From Actinomycetes bacterium (GTDB lineage: Bacteria > Actinomycetota > Thermoleophilia > Gaiellales > Gaiellaceae): DNA of 10,743 nucleotides. The translations under genes and the position numbers were made by a program. Shown here in pieces: positions 1 to 6,298 of the stretch. Below the pieces are notes generated by a model, which was given only the letters and a program-made list of their open reading frames with translations, was not told the origin of the DNA and searched no databases. Numbering within the stretch: the stretch's first letter is position 1; each line of letters begins with the position of its first letter. The stretch is from the NCBI GenBank assembly GCA_025350775.1, contig JANXXF010000100.1:1-10743 (forward strand). Direction: 5' to 3'.

Positions 1-425
1 ATGCCGGCGACGATGGCGGGGATCGCGAGCGGCAGCTCGATGCGCAGCAGCACCTGGCGCGGCGTCAGGCCCATCCCCTCGGCCGCCTCGCGCACGGGCG
101 CGGGCGCGGCAGCCAGCCCGACGAGCGTGTTGCGCACGAGCGTCAGCTGCGCGTAAACGACGAGACCGATGATCACCGGCCAGCTGCCGAGGCCGATCAG
201 CGGCACGAGGATGCCGAAGAGGGCGATCGACGGGATCGTGTAGAGGATGCCCGCGACCGACAGCAGCGCGGCCGAGGCGACACGGCGGCCGCGCACGGCC
301 AGCGCCAGCGGCAGCGCCAGGGCGAGCGCGATCGCCAGCGAAATCGCCGTGAGCTTCAGATGCCCTAGCGTCGCGCTCTCGATCTCACCGCGATGGCGCT
401 CGATCCAGTCCCAGCGGATCTTCAC
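1..425 (-). CDS. Osmoprotectant-type ABC transporter permease (OpuCB/ProW-like), partial
   Basis: Inner-membrane permease subunit of a betaine/choline/carnitine-class ABC importer; the 3' end lies beyond the left edge, leaving 141 codons. Reading from a GTG at 425, a short polar N-terminus (VKIRWDWIERHRGEIE) is followed by hydrophobic segments at about residues 24-44, 53-75 and 82-98. The motif GILYTIPSIALFG (about 59-71) is typical of OpuCB/YehW permeases, and the EAA loop that docks on the ATPase is visible as EAAEGMGLTPRQ (113-124). The partner ATPase and binding protein are not in the window. The gene starts 94 bases after the stop of the second PuuE-like hydrolase and may be co-transcribed with it. 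No Shine-Dalgarno is seen; a TANNNT hexamer six bases before the GTG suggests a leaderless start. The family call is firm. The substrate is not known; transporters of this family usually take quaternary amines. Confidence 0.88.
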   Translation of the reverse strand, partial: MKIRWDWIERHRGEIESATLGHLKLTAISLAIALALALPLALAVRGRRVASAALLSVAGILYTIPSIALFGILVPLIGLGSWPVIIGLVVYAQLTLVRNTLVGLAAAPAPVREAAEGMGLTPRQVLLRIELPLAIPAIVAG

Positions 426-431
426 GGCGCA

Positions 432-437
432 AGCCTA
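432..437 (-). promoter_or_regulatory. Possible -10 element for a leaderless permease transcript
   Basis: On the minus strand TAGGCT lies six bases before the permease GTG, which is exactly -12 to -7 if transcription begins at the G of the start codon. No recognisable -35 lies 16-18 bases upstream, and a short dyad (AAGCC/GGCTT, 431-444) overlaps the element. This is the weakest of the promoter calls here, supported mainly by the lack of a ribosome binding site. Confidence 0.3.
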
Positions 438-519
438 GAGGCTTGACGTGTCTCGGCGCGGCACCGGTTGCCGCCCCGGGCGCGGCGCCGACGGCGGCGC
501 CCAGGCGGCTCCACAGGCG

Positions 520-1500
520 TCAGCCGCCGACGGCCGCGCGGTAGGCGTCGAGGATCTCGCTGCCGGTGGCCGACCAGCAGGAGTCACGCCCGGCCACCGC
601 CGCGATCGCCCGCTCGAAGTGGCGGATCCGGTGCGGCTGCCCCATCAGCCAGGGGTGTACCTGCAGGCAGAGCACCCGGCCCTGACCGTGGCGGGCCGCA
701 TCCCGCTCCAGCACGTCGTAGGCGGCCACCACCTGGCCGGCCCAGGACGGCGCCGTCTGGTGCAGCGACAGCAGCACCTGCACGTCCGACAGCTCGTTCG
801 AGGCCGGCAGCGACCAGATCGGGCCGCCCGGCGTGCGGAACGGCACCGGCACGTCGTCGTTCGGCCAGTCGCACAGGTACTCGACACCGCGCTCGGCGAG
901 AATCTCCGGCGTCAGCCGCGACTCGCTCTGCCCGGGTGACAGCCAGCCGCGCACCGGCGCCCCGTTCGCCTCGCCCACCACCGTCAACGCCTCGGCGATG
1001 ATCGATCGCTCATCGTCCTCGGGCAAATCCACGTGGTGCACCACCGACGCCGACGTCCCCTGCGCGATCAGCTCCCAGCCGCGGCTCTTCGCCTCGTCCA
1101 CGGTCGAGCGGCGGTTGCGCACGAGGTCCGAGTTGACCGCTGCCGTGGCGCGCACCCCGTGCTTCTCCAGCACGTCGGCGACGCGGTAGATGCCGATGCG
1201 ATTGCCGTAGTCCCGCCACGTCCAGTCGCGGAAGTCCGGGTACTCCTTCGTCGGTGAGCCGGCAACGCGGAACGGCTTGCCGTCGGCGTCGAAACGGAAC
1301 CACTCGAGCGACACGAGCACCCACAGCGCGACGCCCTTGCCGCCCGGCCACAGCACCTTCGGCCGCGCCGTGATCGGCGACCAGTCGTAGATGTCGTGGT
1401 CCATCCCGTAGGAGCGGTGCGGATAGGTCAGGTAGTCGCGGCCAAGCCCGGCCTCTGGCTCCCCGCCGGCCGCCCCTCTGCCGCCCCCGCCGCCGGTCAC
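520..1500 (-). CDS. NodB-fold / PuuE-like hydrolase, paralogue 2 (polysaccharide deacetylase family)
   Basis: A 326-residue carbohydrate-esterase-4-fold protein of the subgroup that includes the metal-free allantoinase PuuE. Shared landmarks with the neighbouring paralogue are WPGGK (51-55), RDYGNRIGIYR (96-106), GWLSPG (185-190), EYLCDWPNDD (207-216) and HPWLMGQPHR (282-291), the last resembling the HPRL-type motif of PuuE. The position that holds SHG in the paralogue reads AQG here (146-148), so a conserved histidine is lost. No signal peptide is seen, so it is probably cytoplasmic. The start chosen is a GTG whose GTGA overlaps the upstream stop, implying translational coupling. An ATG at 1404 (residue 33) is the alternative, but the segment before it (YPHRSYG, 26-32) looks conserved rather than random, while the first 18 residues are glycine-rich filler. 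Likely role: hydrolysis of an amide or imide C-N bond of unknown substrate; polysaccharide deacetylation is less likely without the metal ligands. Confidence 0.85.
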   Translation of the reverse strand: MTGGGGGRGAAGGEPEAGLGRDYLTYPHRSYGMDHDIYDWSPITARPKVLWPGGKGVALWVLVSLEWFRFDADGKPFRVAGSPTKEYPDFRDWTWRDYGNRIGIYRVADVLEKHGVRATAAVNSDLVRNRRSTVDEAKSRGWELIAQGTSASVVHHVDLPEDDERSIIAEALTVVGEANGAPVRGWLSPGQSESRLTPEILAERGVEYLCDWPNDDVPVPFRTPGGPIWSLPASNELSDVQVLLSLHQTAPSWAGQVVAAYDVLERDAARHGQGRVLCLQVHPWLMGQPHRIRHFERAIAAVAGRDSCWSATGSEILDAYRAAVGG

Positions 1501-2390
1501 GCTCCCACCGCCTGCTGCACCTCGTCGAAGTAGCGGTCGTAGTACCAGTCGGCGATGTCCACCCCGCGCGTCCACCACACGTCGTCGAAGCCGCGCATGT
1601 ACGCGATCACGTCCTCGAACGCCTTCTGCCGGTGCGGCTGGTTCACCAGGTACGGGTGGATGGCAATGCCCAGCACGCCGCCGTTCCCCTCCTCGTACAG
1701 CGTGTCGAACTGATCCTTGATCATCTGCCCGTAGTGCTCGGGCGGGTAGAGGAAGACGTTGTAGGCGTAGACGTCGTTCAGCTCGAGCGTGTAGGGGATC
1801 GAGATGAGCCGGCCGGCGCGTACCTTCACCGGGAACGGCTGGTCGTCGTGGAAGAGGTCGCAGACGTACTTGACGCCCGCCTCGGCCAGCAGGTCGAAGG
1901 TGCGCTCGGTGTAGGTGAGCGCCGGCGACAGGTAGCCCGAGGGATCCTGCCCGGTGAGCCGCTTGATCGTGGCGAACGAGTCGGCGATCAGCTCGCGCTC
2001 CTCGTCCTCGCTCATGCCGAAGGCGTAGCGCGTGTTGTAGATGCCGTGCGAGAAGAAGTCCCAGCCGCGCTCCAGCCACGGGGCGGTCGTCTCCGGGTGA
2101 TGGTCGCCGAGCGCCGCCGACCACGAGATCGAGCCGGTGATGTCGTACTCGTCCATCAGCTCCAGCAGCCGCCAGATGCCGACGCGGTTGCCGTAGTCAC
2201 GGTTGGAGTAGGCCTGGACATCGCGCGTGACGCGCGCCCACGGCTTGCGGTACGGGCGGATGGGCGACTCGAGCTCGTAGTACTCGTGGTTCGTCGCGAT
2301 CCACACGGCGAGCCGCTTCCCCTCTGGCCATTCGAGGCGCGGGCGGCCGACGATGGGCGCGTGCGCGTAGCGATCCGGGTCGGAGAGCAT
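1497..2390 (-). CDS. NodB-fold / PuuE-like hydrolase, paralogue 1 (polysaccharide deacetylase family)
   Basis: A 297-residue cytoplasmic protein of the polysaccharide deacetylase superfamily, closest in motif layout to PuuE allantoinases. Visible landmarks are the strand IATNHEYYE (31-39) where NodB has its DD motif, RDYGNRVGIWR (64-74), FFSHG (112-116), GYLSP (152-156), YVCDLFHDD (175-183) and IHPYLVNQPHR (244-254). Only the first half of the usual H-x3-H zinc motif is present (H115, with N119 where the second His would be), so the classical Asp-His-His metal triad appears absent, as in PuuE. The start ATG lies 9 bases past the MaoC stop with a weak AGGG overlapping that stop, and the TGA overlaps the GTG of paralogue 2. 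The two differ enough to suggest distinct substrates or a heteromeric enzyme. Not confidently an allantoinase: no purine-degradation gene is nearby. Confidence 0.88.
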   Translation of the reverse strand: MLSDPDRYAHAPIVGRPRLEWPEGKRLAVWIATNHEYYELESPIRPYRKPWARVTRDVQAYSNRDYGNRVGIWRLLELMDEYDITGSISWSAALGDHHPETTAPWLERGWDFFSHGIYNTRYAFGMSEDEERELIADSFATIKRLTGQDPSGYLSPALTYTERTFDLLAEAGVKYVCDLFHDDQPFPVKVRAGRLISIPYTLELNDVYAYNVFLYPPEHYGQMIKDQFDTLYEEGNGGVLGIAIHPYLVNQPHRQKAFEDVIAYMRGFDDVWWTRGVDIADWYYDRYFDEVQQAVGA

Positions 2391-2399
2391 GCGCGGACC

Positions 2400-2813
2400 C
2401 TATCGCGGCCGGCAGGCCAGGAGCAGCGAAGCGCGTCCGTCCTGCACCACGGTGCCATGCTGATCGATGATCTCGACGCGGCGGACGACGATGCCGCGGT
2501 CGCCGCGCGAGGCCGGCCGCAGACTCTCGACGGTGAAGCGCGCCCGCACCGTGTCGCCGGCGCGCACGGGCGCCAGGAACTTCCACTCCTTCAGCTCCAG
2601 CAGCGCCAGCGTCGACTCGCCGAAGTGGCCGAGGTCGAAGAGCAGGCCGGACGAGATGCCCGCGACGAGCAACCCGTGCGCGAGCCCGTCGAGATGGATC
2701 TGGTTGCGATCGCCGGTGAGCCCGGCGAAGGCGAGGATGTCGGCTGCGACGACCTCGCGGGGCCCGGTCTCCAGCACCTGGCCCACCGCGAGGTCGTTGA
2801 ACCACAGCGTCAT
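2400..2813 (-). CDS. MaoC-like (R)-specific enoyl-CoA hydratase/dehydratase, short form
   Basis: A 137-residue single hot-dog protein expected to hydrate a 2-enoyl-CoA in the cytoplasm. The catalytic signature GDRNQIHLD (34-42) supplies the Asp35/His40 pair of the GDxNPxH motif, followed by AHGLLVAGISSGLL (45-58), the central hot-dog helix. In the usual family about a dozen residues (xxARxxxFGGRIV) separate HLD from the HG of this helix. Here only GLA lies between them, so a loop of roughly 11 residues seems to be missing in frame. The C-terminal strands KEWKFLAPVRAGDTV (75-89) and SRGDRGIVVRR (102-112) are typical. The ATG overlaps the acyl-CoA dehydrogenase stop as ATGA, so the two are coupled. 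The obvious partnership is dehydrogenase making an enoyl-CoA that this enzyme hydrates. The family is sure, the substrate is not. Confidence 0.9.
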   Translation of the reverse strand: MTLWFNDLAVGQVLETGPREVVAADILAFAGLTGDRNQIHLDGLAHGLLVAGISSGLLFDLGHFGESTLALLELKEWKFLAPVRAGDTVRARFTVESLRPASRGDRGIVVRRVEIIDQHGTVVQDGRASLLLACRPR

Positions 2814-3979
2814 GCGAACGCGGAGATGCCCGTCACTGCGTTGCCGATGATCAGCGTGTGCACCTCGTTCGTGCCCTCGTACGTGTACACCGACTCCAGG
2901 TTGAGCATGTGCCGGATGATCTGGAACTCGAGCGCGATGCCGTTGCCACCCAGGATCGAGCGGGCCTCGCGGGCGATCTTCAGCGCCTCGCGCACGTTGT
3001 TCATCTTGCCCACCGAGATCTGGTCGGGCCGTACCGTGCCCTGCTCCTTCATCCGGCCGAGATGGAGGGCGAGCAGCTGCGCCTTCGAGATCTCGCACAC
3101 CATGTCGGCGAACTTGCGCTGCGTCAGCTGGAAGGCGGCCAGCGGCTTGCCGAACTGCTCGCGCTGCTGCGAGTAGTCGAGCGCCGACTCGAAGCACGCC
3201 CGTGCCGAGCCGATGACGCCCCAGACGATGCCGTAGCGCGCCTCGTTGAGGCAGGAGAGCGGGCCACGCATGCTCGTCGCCTCGGGCAGCCGGTACTCGT
3301 CCGACAGGCGGACGCCGGTGAGGCTGAGCTCGGAGACGCGGCTGGCACGCAGCGACATCCGGTTGGGGATCTCGCGCGACTCGAAGCCGGGCGTGTCGGT
3401 CGGGACGACGAAGCCGCGGATGCCCTCGTCGGTGCGCGCCCAGATGATCGCGATGTCGGCGATGGTGCCGTTGGAGATCCACGTCTTCGACCCGTCGATG
3501 ACCCAGTCGGCGCCGTCGCGTCGCGCTCGCGTGCGCATGCTCGAGGGGTCGCTGCCCGACTCCGCCTCGGTCAGGCCAAAACAGCCGCAGATCTCGCCGG
3601 CCGCCATGCCAGGCAGCCACCGCTGCTTCTGCTCCTCCGAGCCGAACTTCCAGATCGGGAACATCGCCAGCGAGCCCTGCACCGAAAGCGACGAGCGGAG
3701 CGCAGCGTCGCCGTACTCGATCTCCTCGGCGACGATGCCGTAGGCCACCGCGCCCATGCCCGCGCAGCCGTAGCCCTCGAGGTGCATGCCGAGCATGCCC
3801 AGCCGGCCCATCTCCTTGAACAGCTCCTTGGGGTACGGCGTGCCCGTCTCGAACCACTCGTTGATGTCCGGCAGCACCCGGTCGCGGACGAAGCTCCGCG
3901 CAGTCGCGCGCACCAGCCGCTCCTCCTCGCTCAGCAGTGCGTCGACGTCGAGGAAGTCGTAGGGGTTCACGGCGCTCAT
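2810..3979 (-). CDS. Acyl-CoA dehydrogenase, glutaryl-CoA dehydrogenase-like
   Basis: A full-length 389-residue FAD flavoenzyme that would oxidise an acyl-CoA at the alpha-beta bond and pass electrons to ETF. Landmarks are YGCAGMGAVAYGIVAEEIE (70-88), LRSSLSVQGSL (94-104), the FAD/substrate motif CFGLTEAESGSD (133-144), WISNG, YSQQREQFGKPL in the C-terminal helical domain, and YTYEGTNEVHTLIIG (365-379). Glu368 sits where the catalytic base Glu370 of human glutaryl-CoA dehydrogenase lies. Arg95 and Ser99 match the dicarboxyl-substrate residues Arg94/Ser98 of that enzyme. This favours a glutaryl-CoA-like substrate with a distal carboxylate, but does not prove decarboxylation. ATG at 3979 is preceded by AAGGAG at good spacing. 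It is the first gene of the four-gene block, with its stop overlapping maoC. No lysine or tryptophan degradation genes are in the window. Confidence 0.93.
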   Translation of the reverse strand: MSAVNPYDFLDVDALLSEEERLVRATARSFVRDRVLPDINEWFETGTPYPKELFKEMGRLGMLGMHLEGYGCAGMGAVAYGIVAEEIEYGDAALRSSLSVQGSLAMFPIWKFGSEEQKQRWLPGMAAGEICGCFGLTEAESGSDPSSMRTRARRDGADWVIDGSKTWISNGTIADIAIIWARTDEGIRGFVVPTDTPGFESREIPNRMSLRASRVSELSLTGVRLSDEYRLPEATSMRGPLSCLNEARYGIVWGVIGSARACFESALDYSQQREQFGKPLAAFQLTQRKFADMVCEISKAQLLALHLGRMKEQGTVRPDQISVGKMNNVREALKIAREARSILGGNGIALEFQIIRHMLNLESVYTYEGTNEVHTLIIGNAVTGISAFA

Positions 3980-3983
3980 CGGG

Positions 3984-3989
3984 CTCCTT
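3984..3989 (-). promoter_or_regulatory. Ribosome binding site of the acyl-CoA dehydrogenase gene
   Basis: AAGGAG on the minus strand, four bases before the ATG at 3979. It is the clearest Shine-Dalgarno in the left half of the window and fixes the start of the operon's first gene. Confidence 0.75.
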
Positions 3990-4060
3990 CTCGGACTCGG
4001 AGTGTCACCTGGATGATGCCCGTCGCCACCGGTGTGCGGCGGCGGAAGCGGCCGGAGCCA

Positions 4061-4108
4061 GGGCGAGGGTCAGAGCCGGGCCGGGGCCGGGCCGGGGCCG
4101 GGGCCGGG
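4061..4108 (+). repeat. G-run array (GGG/GGGG separated by CC), potential G-quadruplex
   Basis: Eight G-runs of 3-4 bases lie on the plus strand at 4061, 4067, 4078, 4083, 4089, 4094, 4100 and 4106. The last six are separated only by CC, giving an imperfect tandem of a GGGGCC-like unit. The array ends one base before the stop codon of the M23 peptidase gene, in the 129-base gap before the acyl-CoA dehydrogenase. The G-rich strand is the template for the minus-strand genes. It meets the usual four-run short-loop pattern for a G-quadruplex; alternatively it is replication slippage in GC-rich DNA. The rest of the gap (3990-4060) shows no convincing promoter. Confidence 0.7.
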
Positions 4109-4621
4109 CTACGGCAGGAACGGGGTCGGATCGACCCAGCGGCCGAAGCGGCGCAGCTCGAAGTGGAGGTGGGTGCCCGTGCAGCTGCCCGTGCAGCCGG
4201 CCGTGCCGATCGGGTCGCTCTGCTCGAGATGCTGGCCGACGCGCACGGCGGCGCGCGAGAGGTGGGCGTAGAGCAGCTGATAGCCGTTGCCGATGTCGAC
4301 GAGCACGAGCACGCCGTAGCCTTCGTAGCCGGTGAGGTAGCCGACGCTGGTCACGTCGCCGGCGGCAGCCGAGCGGACGGCAAGCGAGCGGAGCATGCCG
4401 ATGTCGAGGCCGGGATGGAAGCCGCGCCCGCGGGGCCCGTAGGGCGAGGTCACCGTGCCGTCGGCCGGCCAGACGAACTGGCCGTCCTGGACGACGAGCC
4501 GGGAGCGCTCCGAGACGAGCGCGCGCTGCTCGCTGGGGGAGGCGAAGACGGGCGCTGCGAGCGCGGCGGCGAGGCCGAGGGCCAGGAGCAGCCCTGCCAG
4601 ATGTCGACGAAACGACAGCAC
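4109..4621 (-). CDS. Small secreted M23-family (LytM/NlpD-type) peptidase
   Basis: A 170-residue exported protein consisting of little more than the M23 domain, a zinc metallopeptidase fold that cuts peptidoglycan cross-links. The N-terminus has two arginines, a hydrophobic core (about residues 8-24) and a signal-peptidase-I-like site after PVFA (residue 27). Zinc ligands and catalytic residues are all present: HPGLD (His69, Asp73), YAHLS (His120) and THLHFEL (His151, His153). SPYGPRGRGFHPG (59-71) and GYGVLVLVDIGNGY (101-114) are typical of the family. The site is intact, so it is probably active rather than a degenerate regulator. There is no coiled coil, LysM or SH3 anchor. The GTG at 4621 has no Shine-Dalgarno; a -35/-10 pair directly upstream suggests a leaderless or near-leaderless mRNA. 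It is transcribed in the same direction as the downstream acyl-CoA dehydrogenase operon but is functionally unrelated. Confidence 0.92.
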   Translation of the reverse strand: MLSFRRHLAGLLLALGLAAALAAPVFASPSEQRALVSERSRLVVQDGQFVWPADGTVTSPYGPRGRGFHPGLDIGMLRSLAVRSAAAGDVTSVGYLTGYEGYGVLVLVDIGNGYQLLYAHLSRAAVRVGQHLEQSDPIGTAGCTGSCTGTHLHFELRRFGRWVDPTPFLP

Positions 4622-4629
4622 GGCCGCGC

Positions 4630-4658
4630 AGAGTAGAGCAAAACCTTTAAATATTCAA
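4630..4658 (-). promoter_or_regulatory. Promoter of the M23 peptidase gene (TTGAAT-N17-TACTCT)
   Basis: On the minus strand a -35-like TTGAAT (4658-4653) is followed after exactly 17 bases by TACTCT (4635-4630), with the GTG start eight bases further on. The spacer is AT-rich, unlike its surroundings. Transcription would begin within a few bases of the start codon, explaining the missing ribosome binding site. The remainder of the gap to 4722 holds only a weak hairpin (CTGC/GCAG) past the propeller gene's stop and no convincing terminator. Confidence 0.6.
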
Positions 4659-4722
4659 CTACGGGTCGGACGTTCCTGCTTCCCCGCTGAAAGAATTCTC
4701 GCTGCGTATGCAGGCCGGCGGG

Positions 4723-6288
4723 TCACCGTAGCCGATAGGCGATCAGCTCGCGGACTGGCTGCGGATGCGCCGGATGCCAGGTGCCCGCACCCACGAGCAG
4801 GGTGTCCCCCGCAATCGCCGGGCACGAGTTGCTGCCGGCGCGGGCGCGCGCCTGCCAGACGAGCGCCCCGTCGCTCGTGCGGAAGCCCCAGCTGCGGCCG
4901 TCGAAAGTGGACGTGAAGACGACGTCACGCGCGACGGTCGCGCAGCCGAACACCGGCTGCGGCAGCACCCGCCGCCACAGCCGCCGGCCGGTCGCCGCGT
5001 CGAGGGCGACGAGCTCGCCGGTGCCCTTCGTCACGTCGAGGGTGCCGAACGGTGCGTTCGAGACAGCGCTCTCACGGGTGCAGAGGTTGACGACGGGCAC
5101 GAACACGCGCCCGGCCGCGAAGGCCATCGGCGTCTCCACCCCGCCGAGCAGCCCCGGGCACACCTCGCGGGCCTTCCGCCGCAGCGGCCCGCGGTCGTTG
5201 CGGTGCAGGCCGACCTCGACGTCCCACAGGCGCCGGTGGGTCGCGCGGTCCCAGGCGATCACACGCCCGGCCTTGCCCGCCCCGATCACGATGCTGACGG
5301 AGCGGCCACCCCGCTGGACGCGGGCCAGAATCGGCGAGTCCTGGAAGTCGTGGTCACGCACGTCGTGCGGCGTCACCTGGTCGTGCCAGAGCAGCTTGCC
5401 GGTGCGGCCGTCGAGGACGACCAGCGAGTCGGTGTAGAGGACAGGCCCGGCATAGGCCGCGCCGTTCGGCAGGGCCGGTGTACCGCCCCAGGGGCCGGGG
5501 TTGGCGATGCCGACGTAGACGCGGCCCTGTGCGTCCACCGACGCCGGATACCAGGCGCCGCCCCCGCCTGCCTGCGACGTCGCCCATGGCTCCTTGATCG
5601 TGTCGAATCGCCAGACGACACGGCCGGTCGCCGCGTCCAGCGCGTACAGCGCCCCACGCCCTCCCGGCGGGAAGCCCACGGTGGACAGGTAGACGCGCCC
5701 GCCGGCGCTAACCGGAGCGACCTCGATGAACTGCTCCGTGCGGCTCGCGAGCCGCCTCGACCAGAGCTGGCGTCCGGTCACCGCGTCGACGGCGTACGCG
5801 GTGGTGTCGGTGGTGCCGAAGAGCCGCCCGCCGGCGTAGCCGATGCCGTTCGGCCCGGAGTTGCGGGCGTGCGAGCTGCGTGTCCACAGCAGGCGCCCCG
5901 TGCGCAGCTCGGCGGCGTAGAGCCTGCTGTCGAGGTCGAGCGCGTAGACCCTGCCGCCCACGACGAGCGGTGCGCTCGCGAAGATGCCCTCGAGGCCCGG
6001 CGGACTCGTGAACGGCAAGCGCCAGGCAACCTCCAGCCGGCCGACCGTGGCCGCCGAGATGCGGGCGCCGGCCGCGGCCCGGGTCGAGGCGAGGTTGCCG
6101 TTGTGGAGCGGCCAGTCGGTGGCCGCCAACGCCGCCGCGGGGAGCAGCAACGCCAGCAGCGCCCCGGCGAGGAGCCCGCGCGGCACCCCCCGCCGGCGAC
6201 CGCGCAGCACGCCGCGGCCGCGACCCCCCGCGCCTCGACGCCGAGCGCCGGCGTCATGGCGGCCGGCGCTCGGTGGAGGCGCGCTCAT
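4723..6288 (-). CDS. Exported PQQ-repeat beta-propeller, quinoprotein dehydrogenase-like
   Basis: A 521-residue beta-propeller of the quinoprotein family. The start at ATG 6288 lies 10 bases after the cupredoxin stop with AGGA upstream. It gives an arginine-rich n-region, a hydrophobic stretch GLLAGALLALLLPAAALA (38-55) and an A-x-A site, so it is exported; GTG codons nearer the hydrophobic stretch are alternative starts. Tryptophan-docking blades recur: LRTGRLLW (128-135), DAVTGRQLW (168-176), DAATGRVVW (218-226), DGRTGKLLW (293-301), DRATHRRLW (347-355), DAATGRRLW (430-438) and TSDGALVW (471-478). Active-site landmarks are partly kept: GIANPGPW (Asn263), HDVRDHDF (Asp312, Asp314) and GKAGRVIAWD (Lys339). 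The metal-ligand Glu is replaced by Pro-Pro at about 206-207 (GFPPGGRG). Four cysteines (377, 403, 449, 489) may form disulfides; there is no CxxCH haem site. It could be an oxidoreductase with altered metal binding or a non-catalytic assembly or binding partner. Confidence 0.85.
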   Translation of the reverse strand: MSAPPPSAGRHDAGARRRGAGGRGRGVLRGRRRGVPRGLLAGALLALLLPAAALAATDWPLHNGNLASTRAAAGARISAATVGRLEVAWRLPFTSPPGLEGIFASAPLVVGGRVYALDLDSRLYAAELRTGRLLWTRSSHARNSGPNGIGYAGGRLFGTTDTTAYAVDAVTGRQLWSRRLASRTEQFIEVAPVSAGGRVYLSTVGFPPGGRGALYALDAATGRVVWRFDTIKEPWATSQAGGGGAWYPASVDAQGRVYVGIANPGPWGGTPALPNGAAYAGPVLYTDSLVVLDGRTGKLLWHDQVTPHDVRDHDFQDSPILARVQRGGRSVSIVIGAGKAGRVIAWDRATHRRLWDVEVGLHRNDRGPLRRKAREVCPGLLGGVETPMAFAAGRVFVPVVNLCTRESAVSNAPFGTLDVTKGTGELVALDAATGRRLWRRVLPQPVFGCATVARDVVFTSTFDGRSWGFRTSDGALVWQARARAGSNSCPAIAGDTLLVGAGTWHPAHPQPVRELIAYRLR

Positions 6289-6298
6289 GCGGTGCGTC

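Noticed and set aside
484..501. GGCGCC...GGCGCC hairpin past the paralogue 2 stop as a terminator
   Set aside because: Only a 6-bp stem with self-complementary arms and no T-run on the minus strand; such repeats are common by chance in this GC-rich sequence.
520..2390. Purine-degradation (allantoin) locus because of the PuuE-like proteins
   Set aside because: No uricase, transthyretin-like, decarboxylase or allantoicase gene is present, and the neighbours act on CoA thioesters, so family resemblance alone does not support it.
1632..3176. Long plus-strand ORF (514 codons) opposite the hydrolase, MaoC and dehydrogenase genes
   Set aside because: It spans four genes on the other strand that have clear family motifs, and its product is Arg/Ala/Val-rich with no recognisable domain. 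It is an antisense frame kept open by GC bias.
2858..4636. Long plus-strand ORF (592 codons) opposite the dehydrogenase and M23 genes
   Set aside because: It crosses the intergenic G-run array and two well-supported minus-strand genes, and is low-complexity, so it is a shadow frame.
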